64,000 nt of DNA from Pseudomonas bharatica CSV86 (GCF_000319305.2 NZ_AMWJ02000002.1:682001-746000), one strand, 5' to 3'. Numbered from the stretch's first letter, positions 26,605 through 36,920 are shown. The notes: generated by a model not told the origin, from the sequence alone. Program-made: numbers and translations.

Positions 26605-27369
26605 ATGAGCGCGCTCCCGATGAATGTCAGCGAAGCTGCTCTCACACGGGAGCAACTGATGCTGCGCGAGCTCTTCCGCGATCACTTCGAGCTGGCTGAT
26701 CGTTTTGAGGCAACAGCAAATCAGATGGTCGCCGTCGATCGATCCCTACACGGCTCTGGCGAGCAGCAGGGAATTGCAGAGTTACTGCTCGATGCTGCAG
26801 AAAATATCCGTGGCGCAGCATCATCAATCGACACCATGAACTTGGATGGCTTCTCGCGAACGCTCGACTCCCTCAGCCGGCAGATCGCCGGTCTACCAGG
26901 TCGTTTGCTCAAGCCGGCCGATGAGATCGACTTCCGAGCCTCCCTGCGCGAGGGGATTGCTCAAGTGCTGGCTGATTCGATCATCGATGCCAAGCTTCAA
27001 GTTGAGCGAGAAGCGGTTGAGGTCGCCATCAATGACCTAGCCGGGCGCGTTAAAGCGGCGATGGCGCAGCTAGGCGAGAGTTCAGCTAACTACTTCGCAG
27101 AGCGCAACCAGCTGCGAGGCCAACTCGACGCAGAGAAAGTTAAGTCGGCTGCAGTGACAGAGCGACTGACGTACTTCGAACAGGACAAAGACAACGCCTT
27201 GCGCCAGATGACCACCAACTTTGCGGCCACGGCTCAGCGCACAGGTACAGCTCGCTTGATCGACCTTTGCGCGGGTCTGGCAATCGGCATCGTCGTGTCG
27301 CTCAGCGTCCTGGTGCCGATGGCCAGCCAATACCTAAACCAACAAATCCACGCCAAACAACAGCGCTAA
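26605..27369 (+). CDS. helical protein with C-terminal membrane anchor (StbC position)
   Basis: 254 residues, starting MSALPMNVSEAALTREQLML just after the stbB-like stop. Long helical and coiled-coil regions (about residues 130-210: EREAVEVAINDLAGRVKAAM and QLRGQLDAEKVKSAAVTERL), then one hydrophobic segment (IDLCAGLAIGIVVSLSVLV) and a short tail. Spacing implies an operon with stbB. No family recognised; the place corresponds to stbC in R388. Confidence 0.6.
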   Translation: MSALPMNVSEAALTREQLMLRELFRDHFELADRFEATANQMVAVDRSLHGSGEQQGIAELLLDAAENIRGAASSIDTMNLDGFSRTLDSLSRQIAGLPGRLLKPADEIDFRASLREGIAQVLADSIIDAKLQVEREAVEVAINDLAGRVKAAMAQLGESSANYFAERNQLRGQLDAEKVKSAAVTERLTYFEQDKDNALRQMTTNFAATAQRTGTARLIDLCAGLAIGIVVSLSVLVPMASQYLNQQIHAKQQR

Positions 27370-27398
27370 CGCGCAACCACTACTGAAGGAGAAATCGC

Positions 27399-27734
27399 AT
27401 GGTCAACCAAGGCGATGATGGGGATTTTCGTGCCCGAAAAAAGAAGGTGAGCCTACTTGGCAGTGACGCAGAGGCTTTTATCCGCGCCCGACATGAGGAG
27501 CGCGAAGAGTTCAAACGCCTTGAAGGGCGGGACCTCGATGGTCTGGACACACTGGCCAAGGATCCGCGCATGGAAGAGCTACATAAGCAACATCAGCAGC
27601 GGGACGACGCTCCAGCATCCAACGCTGAGCAGCGCAAAGATGCCCAGGAGGTGGTCCAGGAAGAGCAAAAAAAACTGACTGATCATCAGGTCAGCCACGA
27701 CAAACAGGGCGAACAAGCCGGGAGATCAATGTGA
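27399..27734 (+). CDS. hydrophilic hypothetical protein, 111 residues
   Basis: Starts MVNQGDDGDFRARKKKVSLL after a GGAG site. Almost entirely charged and polar, rich in Glu, Gln, Lys and Asp. Probably a disordered or coiled protein. It overlaps the next gene (ATGTGATG), so it is part of the same operon. Role unknown. Confidence 0.5.
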   Translation: MVNQGDDGDFRARKKKVSLLGSDAEAFIRARHEEREEFKRLEGRDLDGLDTLAKDPRMEELHKQHQQRDDAPASNAEQRKDAQEVVQEEQKKLTDHQVSHDKQGEQAGRSM

Positions 27735-28225
27735 TGGATAACAGAACCCTAATTGCAGCATCGGCACTGGTCGCAGCCTTCACGGGTCAAGTGGGCGCTT
27801 GTCCTCTTGTGGATTGCCTGCCGGGATTGAGCGAACCTCAGTTTCAGTCTCGTGAAGACATGCTCGGGTTGTATGACCTGAAGCAGCCTGGGCAAGCGGC
27901 AATGCACGTTGGGTTAATCGCCGCCGACCTAAGAATCGCGCGCCTCGAAACGGAGAACCGTGCTCTTCGTATCGCTCTGGCAACTGGTACTACACCGGAC
28001 GACAGCAGCCTCAGGTTTTATCCAAGCCTGAACAGCTTCCTGGACGCAATGAAATCGGACCTGATTCAGACAGACACAACAGGCCGGATGCCTCAATTGC
28101 GTCATTTTGAGCAACGGGTCCGCAATGCGGACACTCGAGCAAAAATAGCTGATGCATCGCGGGCGCTGGTAATCGAGAGCGCTCAAATTGCTGCGGCGGC
28201 GAACGCAAATAAACAAGCAAATTGA
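27734..28225 (+). CDS. exported hypothetical protein with signal peptide
   Basis: 163 residues. Residues 1-23 (MDNRTLIAASALVAAFTGQV, then GAC) form a likely signal peptide, possibly cleaved near GACPLVDCLPG. The mature part is helical, with two early Cys. In a transfer operon it may be a periplasmic or envelope component, but I do not recognise the family. Confidence 0.5.
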   Translation: MDNRTLIAASALVAAFTGQVGACPLVDCLPGLSEPQFQSREDMLGLYDLKQPGQAAMHVGLIAADLRIARLETENRALRIALATGTTPDDSSLRFYPSLNSFLDAMKSDLIQTDTTGRMPQLRHFEQRVRNADTRAKIADASRALVIESAQIAAAANANKQAN

Positions 28226-28301
28226 AAGGGTGGCTCACCTGAGCGGCAACTCAGGTGAGCCGGTTTCGCGGCAGGGAAAACCCACGAAAGGAAGAAATTG
28301 T

Positions 28302-30849
28302 ATGGTAACGCAATTCCGTAATTACATGGAAAATCTGCTTCTTTGGGTCACAGATCCTGAAGCAGCAAAACGCGCATGGCGCGAGCGCCGAACACAGGCC
28401 ATTCGCATAGCGCTTGGCCCACAACTGAGCGCGGATACTCGCGGTTGGCCGGCCGATCAGATCCTCCACGATGATGTGATCGAGGCCCTCCCATCGGATC
28501 GTGCATCGCTCACGCGCCGCGCCTTCTATGGCCGCGCTGCATTCCATTCGGGCGCTCGACTCCAGAAGCGCCTACGCGCACGGAATTTCGCGCTGAGCGT
28601 CGGTTCGCTCTTCCTAGTATCAGCTACGGCATACCTCATGGGTCGCAACGGTTCCAGTCTCGCCTGGCAATGGGGTTCGATCGCTGCCGGTCTCTGCATC
28701 GCTTTAGTAGGGGGGTACGTTCTCCTTTGCTCGCTTGGTCTGACGCCTAGGGCTTGGCGACTGATGGTCCCTGCTGGCCCGCTGCTAACTGAGGATGAAA
28801 TTCAGGATGTGAAAGAGTTCGGCGCTCGCGTGTTGCTGCGCGTAACTCCACCTCGGACTCCTGCCGATCTGGTCGGCTCGTATCGATCATGGACGTACGA
28901 TCGCGATGGCAACCCTGTTGATGGTCAGATCGTGCCCGATGACCTATCGGTGTCCTACTTGCGCAAAGCACTGGTCGATGAGTCGATGCCAATGGCTGTC
29001 GCCGGAATCGCCATTCTGCTGGCCGGTCTATTCGTCGCTTCCGATTCCCTGAGCTGGTTCATCGCGCCGGTCGCCGCTGGCGGCGCTGCAGTCTGGTCGT
29101 TCCTAGCGATCTTCGATCTATCCTCGATCGCTAAGACCCGAGCTGCGGCGGCCCGCGAGGCCTTGGCAGTCTCCGCCTATCCCAAACTCATTGAACAGGA
29201 AGGTAAGAGCAAATTCGCGGACTTCGATCGCGCATTGAATGAGCAAATCGAACGAGCAATGAGCGAAAAGTCTTCATTCATCAACCTGGGCACTGCAACT
29301 GACCTATTTGCTGAACGACGGGATCCGTATAGCCCCGCCCAAGCGGGCATGCCTTTCGGCCTGTCTGTGGGAGACCTTTCGACGCACATGCTTGTACTGG
29401 GCCAAACCGGGACGGGTAAAACGGCAGCGGTGATTCGGCCAGTGGTCTGGCAATGGCAAGAGGCAAAAGCAGGCGGCCTGCTGGTATTGGACGGTAAGGG
29501 TCAACTTCCGAAAGAGCTCGCCGGCCTTCCGGCTACCAGATCATCAGCCCTAAATCGTCGAACTTCAACGCCATCCAGAATCTCCAGCCGGATGAAGTCG
29601 CCGATACTCTTTTCCAGCTATTCAGCTCCGAGAAAAGTAATGCGGGAGACGTTTCGGGCAGCGAGTGGGAGCAATTCGCCCGTGAGCTACTGCGCAGCAC
29701 GGCGAAAGTTCTTGCGCTCATGAATGCCTTGGAGCGGGTCGAGTGGCCATGGAACCTCAGCTCAATCTACAAACTCGCATTCGACCTAAGTAGTCGTGAT
29801 CGAGCAAAAGAACTGATCGAAGGCGATTGCATGCATCTTCTCCCTGGACACCTGCATCGTGCTTATAACTCGTTCATGGTGCGCCACCTGCAGAAAGCCA
29901 CCGAAACCCGTTCGTCTATCGAACTCAATTTGGAAACCTGGCTCGGTACTCTCATCAATGATCAAGAGCTTGGTGCGTGGGCTGACTGTGTTGACGGTGT
30001 CGAGATCGAGGACTGCCTCTACGGCGCAATGATTGGGCTGGCTCTGCCTGATACCCAGAGTGGCGTTGCCATTTCGGCGCTGGCCAAGCGTCGCTTCTAT
30101 AGCGCGATCAAGCGCCGTGGCGATAACTGGAAAACAGAAGGTCAGGAGCCCGTGCTCCTGGTAGTCGACGAGGCACAGGATTTGGTTTCACATGAAGAGC
30201 TGGCGATCCTGCCTAAAGCCCGCTCACTCGGTCTGTGTGCGTTGTACTCGACTCAGGGGCTCGATGGCCTGCAGGTTGCACTGCAGGACGAGCAGGCCAC
30301 GATCATGCTCCTGGATCAATACCGTTCGGTGGTGAGCATGCAAGTCGGCTCTGAGATGACCCTCGACTACGTTTCCCAGCGCCTGGGGGCTGCACCTCGC
30401 GTGGTGTTTTGTGAGGTCGCTGCGAACACCACGGACCCAGTGGCCACGGCGAACCTTTACGGCGCAAATGCCGGGGTTACTCCACCGGAACCTTGGCTGC
30501 CAAAGCGCAGACATCAGAAGAGATGATCAAAGTGGGGCGCTCGTATAGTCATGTCGGCCAAGCTATTAGCACGGTCTCTGAGTTAGCGAAGAAGTTTGGC
30601 GCTGAACAGGCATGGCAGCAGTTACCTGCTGCAATTCGTCGTGAGCGACCGGCTGGCAGCGTAAAGATTGGCGAGATCCCACTCGTGTCACCAGATGAGA
30701 TCCGGTCGCTGACGATGAATAAATTCACCGCGCTCGCATCGGTCAATCGCTGCGGGACTATTCGTCGCGCTCAGATCCGACTCAATCCCATGTTCGCATT
30801 CCCGAGCGAAACGAAAAACGTACCCGGCGCTGAGGAGGTGGCAGCATGA
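28302..30849 (+). pseudogene. VirD4/TraD-type coupling protein, two frameshifts
   Basis: Three frames together give about 849 residues. The N-terminus has four hydrophobic segments (residues about 95-150 and 225-270). Then comes Walker A LVLGQTGTGKTAAV, and in the next frame Walker B VLLVVDEAQDLVS. The first break is at CC/GG 29527-29532, where GLP should continue as GYQIISPKSSNF. The second is at GGGG 30473-30476, after which STGTLAAKAQTSEEMIKVGR follows, to the stop at 30849. Coupling proteins bring the relaxase-DNA complex to the type IV secretion channel. As written the ATPase motifs are in separate frames, so it should be non-functional. It is followed by a four-base overlap with the next gene. 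Confidence 0.85.
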
Positions 30850-31595
30850 AAAACTCTTCGGCTCATCTCCTCGCTCAGCATGGCGAACTGCTCCAGGTCA
30901 GCTCTGTTATCACCGGCGAGCCCTCAAACGACAAGGCCAGGTGCTTCTTGAAAGCGATCGGCGTCGCTACGCTCTGCATCGCCGTTGCAGCCGGCGCGGG
31001 CTACGTTACCCAGGGGATCCGTGAAGAAACTGCGCGCATAGCGGCTGCGGAGAAAGCCAAGGCAGAACGCCTGGCCGCGGAAAAACGCATCGCTACGGCT
31101 AAAGTTGCCGGGCTACAGAAGCGCATAATTGCGATGCAGACTCAGGTCAGTACTGAGCGTGATGCGCTGCTGGAGCAATTCCAGCGGCTTTTGGCAGACA
31201 AAGACAATGATCCCGCAGTTGCCGAAATGCTGCGCCGGTATCCAGCACCGTACAAGCCGCTCCAGGGCATTGATCCCGTCGCATTCGAAGCTTTCATTGA
31301 TCTCGATCGCGAAAGCTGGATCGCTACCGGGACAAGCCCGAAGCTCAATGACCACTACCAGGCTGAACGGGCGAAAGTCCAGGCCGGTACTGAATACCTG
31401 CGCTATGTCAATGAGGCCCTGGAGCTGCAAGCTACCGTGTCCCCGGCGCAGCCGGCTGCTTCTCGCTCTGTGCCGACCCTGCCCGTGGCGCCGGAGCCGA
31501 TCATGCCACTGGAAACGCCAGCGCCTACGCCGGCGGCGAAGCCGCGCACAACACCGACTGGCGTGCCAGGCAAAGTGCGAGTCCTAGATTGGTAG
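30846..31595 (+). CDS. single-pass membrane protein with coiled coil
   Basis: 249 residues; the start overlaps the virD4 stop (ATGA). One transmembrane segment near residues 38-55 (IGVATLCIAVAAGAGYV) is followed by a long coiled coil (EETARIAAAEKAKAERLAAE, then RIATAKVAGLQKRIIAMQTQ). The C-terminal 45 residues are Pro/Ala/Thr-rich. It is last in the operon and is followed by a terminator. Probably a transfer-apparatus accessory protein. Confidence 0.5.
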   Translation: MKNSSAHLLAQHGELLQVSSVITGEPSNDKARCFLKAIGVATLCIAVAAGAGYVTQGIREETARIAAAEKAKAERLAAEKRIATAKVAGLQKRIIAMQTQVSTERDALLEQFQRLLADKDNDPAVAEMLRRYPAPYKPLQGIDPVAFEAFIDLDRESWIATGTSPKLNDHYQAERAKVQAGTEYLRYVNEALELQATVSPAQPAASRSVPTLPVAPEPIMPLETPAPTPAAKPRTTPTGVPGKVRVLDW

Positions 31596-31620
31596 TCTGG
31601 TCGGCTAGCGCCTAAAGGAT

Positions 31621-31641
31621 CCCGGCCTCGGCCGGGTTCTT
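31621..31641 (+). terminator. rho-independent terminator after the transfer operon
   Basis: CCCGGCCTCGGCCGGG hairpin followed by TTCTTTA, 25 bp past the stop codon. Confidence 0.65.
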
Positions 31642-31737
31642 TATGCCCGCTGCGCGGGCCGAGCCCGGAAGGGAAAACAGTGTGCGCCGGATTCGTTCTA
31701 GCTCCCCTCTGTCCGATCTCGTACTTTTCCAGGCGCC

Positions 31738-31760
31738 GCAAAAAGCCCGCAAGAGCGGGC
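31738..31760 (-). terminator. terminator-like hairpin for the leftward dotA-like operon
   Basis: On the minus strand GCCCGCTCTTGCGGGC is followed by TTTTTGC, about 90 bp beyond the dotA-like stop. Confidence 0.55.
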
Positions 31761-31849
31761 CGTTTGTGGAGCAGTGAGCGTAAGATGGTTTATCGTCGCT
31801 GAGCGGGACGGTATCCGCATCGGCCATGTTGACTACAGCCTACACGTGC

Positions 31850-34038
31850 TCAAGGACCGGCGCCGCCGCCCTGCTGAGGTGGTAGCGATCGGGATGGTGT
31901 GATCGCCCGGCTTATAGATCCCGTGAGAATCTGCCGGGTGCTCATAGAAAGCCCCCCTATGATTCCCTGCATTGAGTTCTCGTAAGGATTTAGGCCCGGC
32001 TCACTGAGCGAAATCATATTGAGCACACTACGGGGAAATGAGGTGATCAACTGAGCACTGGTGACAACTACGTTCCAGGACAGCAGGATAATCACTACGA
32101 CCATCAGCAATCCGCCGATCAGTATCCCTCCGAGGCTTTCCAGCGGACGGCCGACATCGGCGACACCAGGATCAAACATCCCCCAAAGTCCCATAGCCAT
32201 CGCCTGGACCATTGCTAGGCCGACAGCGCTAATCACAATCGCAGCTGCCAGGCCACCCACGGCCAAAGCAGGGTAGAGAAAGATGAAGATGAAGGCATTC
32301 CAACCTTTTGCCGACAATTGAGAGGTGTGCTCTTCGCCTTTCGGTGCGGCCATACCAGCCGACCAGAGCGTCACTCCGAAAAAGGTTGTAGCAACGGCTA
32401 CGAGCCAGCTGATTGCCCCCATCAGTCCATAGATGGCAAACAATAGAGGCATCACGTAGCCAAGTAACCCGCCAGAGACGATCATTACTCCTCCGATTGC
32501 TTTTGGCAGCGTCCCATCAGTGATTGAGTTGAGTCCGGGGATGTATTTCGCGATCGTCCCGCCCGCAAAGAATCCAATGCCTGTGCCTACAAGCGAGCGT
32601 CCCCAAGATGCAATGTTGTGGATATTCTGGTTCGAGGGGCCGGTCGTGGATTTGAGGATATCGAGCGAGAAAACTCTAGCCAGCAGAGACTTTTGAGCAC
32701 CAACATTTCCAGGTTGAATCTGCGCTAGTGCTTCGCTTTCGACCAATTTTGAGAGCGAGTCGCCCGGAGTCATCGCCGAAAGTGTGGATTTGGGCATCAT
32801 CTGTGCGGTCGCACCCTCTGCGTAGCTAGCAGCACGTGAGAAATCGCTCGCTGCGCGCAACACAAACGTGCCGCCGAGCATCCAGCCCCAGTGCTTTACT
32901 TCTTCAAAATACGCTTCACTACGAGCAGACTGGTCAGTGGCAATCGTGGTGCTGATGGTTTGCTCAACCATAGTTTTGTACCAGTCTGCGGACTGACTGG
33001 CCCATGTAATACTTTCCTCAAAAAACTTCTTCGCTGCACCTGCCCCCACAGTCCCATCGCGAGCCAAAATCGCCTGCTGGACAGCATGCTCGACCAGACC
33101 GATCCAGATCTCACGCTGAGCCGAGGCTATACCGACTTCGATAGAGGAGGCATTGTTTTTCTTGACCTGTGCATACTCATCACTGCAGGTCACTGACGAC
33201 AACCAACCGGCTTGGCAAAACCACCCCTCGGTTTCCATTTCCCGCTCGACCGTACCAGTAACAGCGTCGGGTTCGATCAATCGCGAAACCCCATGCTGAC
33301 AGCACGGGCCAATTCGTCGCTCGGAGGAATTAATGGTATCTGTAAAGATCGGCCTGCATTTGCGATATACACGCCTGCAGCGGTGTCAGTCGAGCCCACG
33401 GCAGGGTATTTAACGCCGTAGACCTGATTCCATTTTATTTTTATGGCCTCGCCCGCAACGTCACGACTCGATAGCGAAGTTAGTTGCGCGTTCGGATCTC
33501 GAAATATCTTAAGAGCAGCAAGTTGGACCGCTGAGACTTTCCAGCTATTTAGCATATCCAACGCAACTTTCGCGTCGACCTCAACTCGAAATTTCGGATC
33601 GCTAAACAGGTTATGGCGATGCATCAGCTCAAATGCATCGTGTTGCATCGTGTCTCCGAATTCGGCCGCAGATTTGGAGACACCTGCGACAAGAGCGTGT
33701 CCAGGCGTTAACGTGATCGGAATTCCGCCAGCACTAGAGACAGGTATAACTGGTGCAACTAGAGTCAAGGCAAGAATCACCCGCAACGGGTAGAAAAAAG
33801 CCTCGTTTCCATCTTTTGCGCCGAAAAAATTACCGTTGTTCTTGAGTCGGAAAATACCAAGAAACATGGCCCAGGCCGCGAGGGCGCCGAACATCGCGAG
33901 GCCAAGTGTTGCGAACGCGGAGGCAAATATTGTCAGCGGTGTCACGTCCTGCGCAACAAAACTCGTAACGTTTGATGTATCAAACATCCAGCGTCCGAAC
34001 ATCCAAGACAAAACCAACTGTGAAAAGCTATTCATCAC
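31850..34038 (-). pseudogene. DotA/TraY-like integral membrane protein, frameshifted
   Basis: Two frames together make about 729 residues, near the size of IncI TraY (a DotA homologue). The first part (from 34038) has membrane segments and an AFFYPLRVILALTLVAPVIP stretch typical of DotA. It stops at …MGFRD. The second begins LIEPDAVTGTVEREM and has many hydrophobic segments (IGGVMIVSGGLLGYVMPLLF; WNAFIFIFLYPALAVGGLAA). One missing base at 33279-33280 would join FRD to LIEPD. DotA/TraY is an inner-membrane part of type IVB secretion. No other IVB structural genes are in the window except the small ones just upstream. Confidence 0.75.
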
Positions 34039-34565
34039 TTAGCCCTCACGCGAACCTGATAATCAGCCGGCAAATTTTTACCTATAAGCAACCTCGGATT
34101 ACGTATAACATCCCTCATGAATTTAATTACTGGTGGAGCGCTTTGTGAATAGGCCATGTTTACTCGATATGCATTTTGAAAAAGCATCATGCACACCATA
34201 TTTAGAAACGCCACGTTTGCAAAAATTATGAGATTCCCCCGATCCCAGCTTGCAACCAGATTGCCGAGCACCACAGCTATACCGAAAATAAGAATTGCGT
34301 TTACGAACAAAAGTGACTTATAGGCACGCCGCAATGAATCATTAGTAATCATGCAATCTTGGCACATTTTATCCCAGAGCAGGCGATCATCAGTTTCCGC
34401 CAACTCACGATCAGCTTTCGCCTGGTCACGAATAGCCTTGAACCAGCGGCATCCCCCTTTAATAAAGTAGATAGGCAAACTCACTGAATACTTCAGCTCG
34501 CGTGCGGCATTCTTCGTCTGGCTGTAGCCAGTCAGATAACCCGCGACTGTTTTGACCTTACTCAT
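34035..34565 (-). CDS. membrane protein, TraX (IncI)-like by position
   Basis: 176 residues starting MSKVKTVAGYLTGYSQTKNA. Two hydrophobic segments (LLFVNAILIFGIAVVLGNLV and LIIFANVAFLNMVCMMLF) lie near the middle. It overlaps the dotA-like start by four bases. In IncI plasmids a protein of similar size, TraX, precedes TraY; that is the basis for the suggestion. A longer upstream open frame exists but lacks a start with a ribosome-binding site. Confidence 0.5.
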   Translation of the reverse strand: MSKVKTVAGYLTGYSQTKNAARELKYSVSLPIYFIKGGCRWFKAIRDQAKADRELAETDDRLLWDKMCQDCMITNDSLRRAYKSLLFVNAILIFGIAVVLGNLVASWDRGNLIIFANVAFLNMVCMMLFQNAYRVNMAYSQSAPPVIKFMRDVIRNPRLLIGKNLPADYQVRVRAK

Positions 34566-34743
34566 GATCAACCTCACTAGTATAAACTGGCGGGATTGGA
34601 ACAGGCGGAACCTGCACTTTAGCGAATGTATTTGGGTGAGCCATGGGTGTGGATTCACGCCCAGGAACAACAAGACCGAAGTAGATAATCAGACCAATCC
34701 CAATCGTTCGTGGAATCTTTACTGAGACCTCTTTAAGCAGCAT
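34558..34743 (-). CDS. small membrane protein, 61 residues
   Basis: MLLKEVSVKIPRTIGIGLII with one transmembrane segment (IGIGLIIYFGLVVPG) and a Pro-rich tail (VQVPPVPIPPVYTSE). It overlaps genes on both sides, a sign of a tight operon. A GGAG site lies upstream. Confidence 0.5.
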   Translation of the reverse strand: MLLKEVSVKIPRTIGIGLIIYFGLVVPGRESTPMAHPNTFAKVQVPPVPIPPVYTSEVDHE

Positions 34744-34900
34744 TTCTAGTCTCCTCACCTAAGATTATTTCTACAGTCCCAGCCAGGGCTGCTATTACGT
34801 GAGCATCGTGCTCACAGATTTCAGGTAATTCGCCCGCCTTGACTTGAATCTCACGGAGAGCAGCCAAAGCGCGGTTAAGTTTATCCACTGTAATGCTCAC
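34733..34900 (-). CDS. small helical protein, 55 residues
   Basis: GTG start with GGAAAGAG upstream; begins MSITVDKLNRALAALREIQV and ends ILGEETRNAA. It overlaps the 61-residue gene by 11 bp and appears to be the first gene of the dotA-like operon. Role unknown. The next 200 bp upstream are AT-rich and could hold the promoter. Confidence 0.45.
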   Translation of the reverse strand: MSITVDKLNRALAALREIQVKAGELPEICEHDAHVIAALAGTVEIILGEETRNAA

Positions 34901-35096
34901 ACTCTTTCCTTTCGAATTTCTAATGACTAAATTTTAAGAGCCGACACCAAAACCTTCCAATTGCATATTTCTAATCAAGCAAATATTTTTGCAATTCCGT
35001 AAGCATATAATAATCAAATATTACGAAAAATTTAGCACTCACAGCCCTCAAACTAATAGCTATAAACTATGGCTTTATTATTAATGTCACACCCAC

Positions 35097-35120
35097 AAAA
35101 AACCCCTCATTGAGGGGCTT
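35097..35120 (-). terminator. rho-independent terminator of the lipoprotein operon
   Basis: On the minus strand CCCCTCAATGAGGGG is followed by TTTTTTG, 16 bp past the stop at 35136. Confidence 0.7.
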
Positions 35121-35135
35121 ATTTGCGAAGTTTGA

Positions 35136-35561
35136 TCAGTACCGGCGAAGTATTCCAGTCATCTCGTTGTAGAACTCCTGGGGATGCTCACCATGGGTCT
35201 CGATGTCCTTCTCGGCTACATATGCGCGCCAAGTGCCACTCTCAAAAACAAACTTAAACCCATCCGTGCTTGCTGTTCGGCGATTGACGCCACCGTAGTT
35301 GTCAATGGGACGGATTTTTTCGACGCCATCGATGATCAGGGATAAATAGCCGGTGTCTGGATTGCTTTTCTCATTCCAGAAGGTCATTTCGATTTTTTTT
35401 GCCTTTGGTGTGCCGAGTGCATCCTCCAGATATTGCGAGGCTTTCGCACTGTAAACTGCGTCAGTAGTCGCAGCTTTCGGCATGACCTGATTCATCTTCT
35501 GTTCGCCACACCCAACCAGGGCGACCAGAGCCAGCACTAGTATGGCGATTTTGATTTTCAT
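35136..35561 (-). CDS. small lipoprotein
   Basis: 141 residues starting MKIKIAILVLALVALVGCGE, a signal peptide with an LVGC lipobox (Cys about residue 18). The mature part is about 120 residues with an FKFVFESGTWRAYV stretch. GAGGACTGAAATT precedes the ATG. It is the last gene of the four-gene leftward group that begins with the OmpA-like protein. Function unknown; possibly entry exclusion or envelope maintenance. Confidence 0.6.
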   Translation of the reverse strand: MKIKIAILVLALVALVGCGEQKMNQVMPKAATTDAVYSAKASQYLEDALGTPKAKKIEMTFWNEKSNPDTGYLSLIIDGVEKIRPIDNYGGVNRRTASTDGFKFVFESGTWRAYVAEKDIETHGEHPQEFYNEMTGILRRY

Positions 35562-35623
35562 AATTTCAGTCCTCGTTACTTCGCAATTTTCAACCGCATC
35601 GCATGAATTGTGTATCAGCGGGC

Positions 35624-35951
35624 TCATTGCTCGATCACCTGATGAGTGAGCAAGGCCAAGTAAGCGGCTGCAGTCACGTACAGCATGCCCAGGACAGCAG
35701 ATCCAGCTGTCACCGATGTGAGCGGCGTACGTCAGGCCGGCGATCGCAAACGGCCAGGTCATCGCAGCAGCGCCGCAACCGAACACCAGCGCAAACATCA
35801 CCAGAGCAGCGAGCCAGCGGAAACCAGGAATCGAAACATCACGACCAAAGTCGACACAGGCCTCTAGGCCGGCGACCAGAAAGCGCACTGGACTGCGAGC
35901 GATCCGGCGAGCGGCCGTGAATCCGGGCCAGACAATACTAAGTGCGTTCAT
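35624..35951 (-). pseudogene. small membrane protein, probably frameshifted
   Basis: The frame from 35951 (MNALSIVWPGFTAARRIARS) has a membrane segment (WLAALVMFALVFGCGAAAM). The other frame then gives SVTAGSAVLGMLYVTAAAYL, another membrane segment, ending …THQVIEQ at 35624. The span is one base more than a multiple of three, consistent with one extra base near 35715-35725. Without correction the frame runs on into the lipoprotein gene. Confidence 0.45.
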
Positions 35952-36237
35952 CGTTTATCTCCCGCACCAGGTCCTGCTGCGCTTCGCGCCAGGCCTGGAT
36001 CATCTGTTTAACCTCAACAGAGCCGTGATGCAGTTTTTCGCGTGTACCTGGAGCAAGCCGGATCTTCGTGCTGGAACCAATCTCGGCATATACGCCAATT
36101 TTGATCTTCAGTTCCTCAAGCTCCATCAGGTCGACAGCACCGGACTCAACCATCAGTGCGACCGCTTCCAGGTGCGCGCCCTGCATCAGGAGCAGGGCGA
36201 CATCCAGGCTTGGCGGTGAAGCCAGGCGCAGGCTCAT
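35938..36237 (-). CDS. hypothetical protein, 99 residues
   Basis: MSLRLASPPSLDVALLLMQG, with a helical, charged C-terminus (VKQMIQAWREAQQDLVREIN). The ATG overlaps the stop of the OmpA-like gene. Soluble and unrecognised. Probably cotranscribed with its neighbours. Confidence 0.5.
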   Translation of the reverse strand: MSLRLASPPSLDVALLLMQGAHLEAVALMVESGAVDLMELEELKIKIGVYAEIGSSTKIRLAPGTREKLHHGSVEVKQMIQAWREAQQDLVREINDERT

Positions 36238-36920
36238 TACTGAGCCTTATCCATGGCCACGGGCTGGATCGGCGCCTTGAGTCGAATCTCAACGCGGCGG
36301 TTCTGCGCCCTGCCCTCCTCCGTGCCGTTGCTTGCGATCGGCTGGGACGGGCCAGCACCGTAGACTTGGATGCGAGTTTTATCGATACCCTGGCCGATCA
36401 GGTGCTTACCGACGCTGACGGCGCGCTTCTGCGACAACTCGATGTTGCTGGCATTGCTGCCAACGTTATCGGTGTGGCCAGTGACCTCGACGTTGTTGTC
36501 AGCGTAGGACTTGAACGAGCCCGCGAGCTTGTCCAGGTTGAATGCCGCCGCCGGCGACAGCTCGGTCGAGCCAGTGTTAAAAGTGATCGCGCCAGGCATC
36601 ACGAGCTTGATGTCGTCGCCTTGGCGCTGCACTTCGATGCCAGTACCAGCGGTGGCTTTACGCAGATAGGCCTCTTGGCGGTCGGCATAGACGCCGTAAC
36701 CCGCGCCGGCCAGGCCGCCGATACCGGCGCCGATGAGTGCGCCCTTGCCGCGGTTGTCTTTATTAATCAGTGCACCTGCAGCGGCGCCGGCGATGGTGCC
36801 GATGCTGCCCCAGGTCAAGGTTTGGTTGCGCGAGCCGTCTTTGTCGGTCGGGGCGAGGTTGGCGCAGCCAGCCAGGGAGAGGATGCTGATGATGAGCGAA
36901 GCGGAGATGATCTTTTTCAT
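36237..36920 (-). CDS. OmpA-family lipoprotein with glycine-zipper region
   Basis: 227 residues. The signal MKKIISASLIISILSLAGCA has an LAGC lipobox. Residues about 38-80 form a glycine-zipper (GSIGTIAGAAAGALINKDNR; GAGIGGLAGAGYGVYADRQE). The C-terminal 110 residues are an OmpA peptidoglycan-binding domain, with ITFNTGSTELSP, VTGHTDNVGSNASN, LSQKRAVSVGKHLI and AQNRRVEIRL. It anchors the outer membrane to the cell wall. On conjugative elements such proteins may support the transfer apparatus or envelope. Confidence 0.85.
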   Translation of the reverse strand: MKKIISASLIISILSLAGCANLAPTDKDGSRNQTLTWGSIGTIAGAAAGALINKDNRGKGALIGAGIGGLAGAGYGVYADRQEAYLRKATAGTGIEVQRQGDDIKLVMPGAITFNTGSTELSPAAAFNLDKLAGSFKSYADNNVEVTGHTDNVGSNASNIELSQKRAVSVGKHLIGQGIDKTRIQVYGAGPSQPIASNGTEEGRAQNRRVEIRLKAPIQPVAMDKAQ

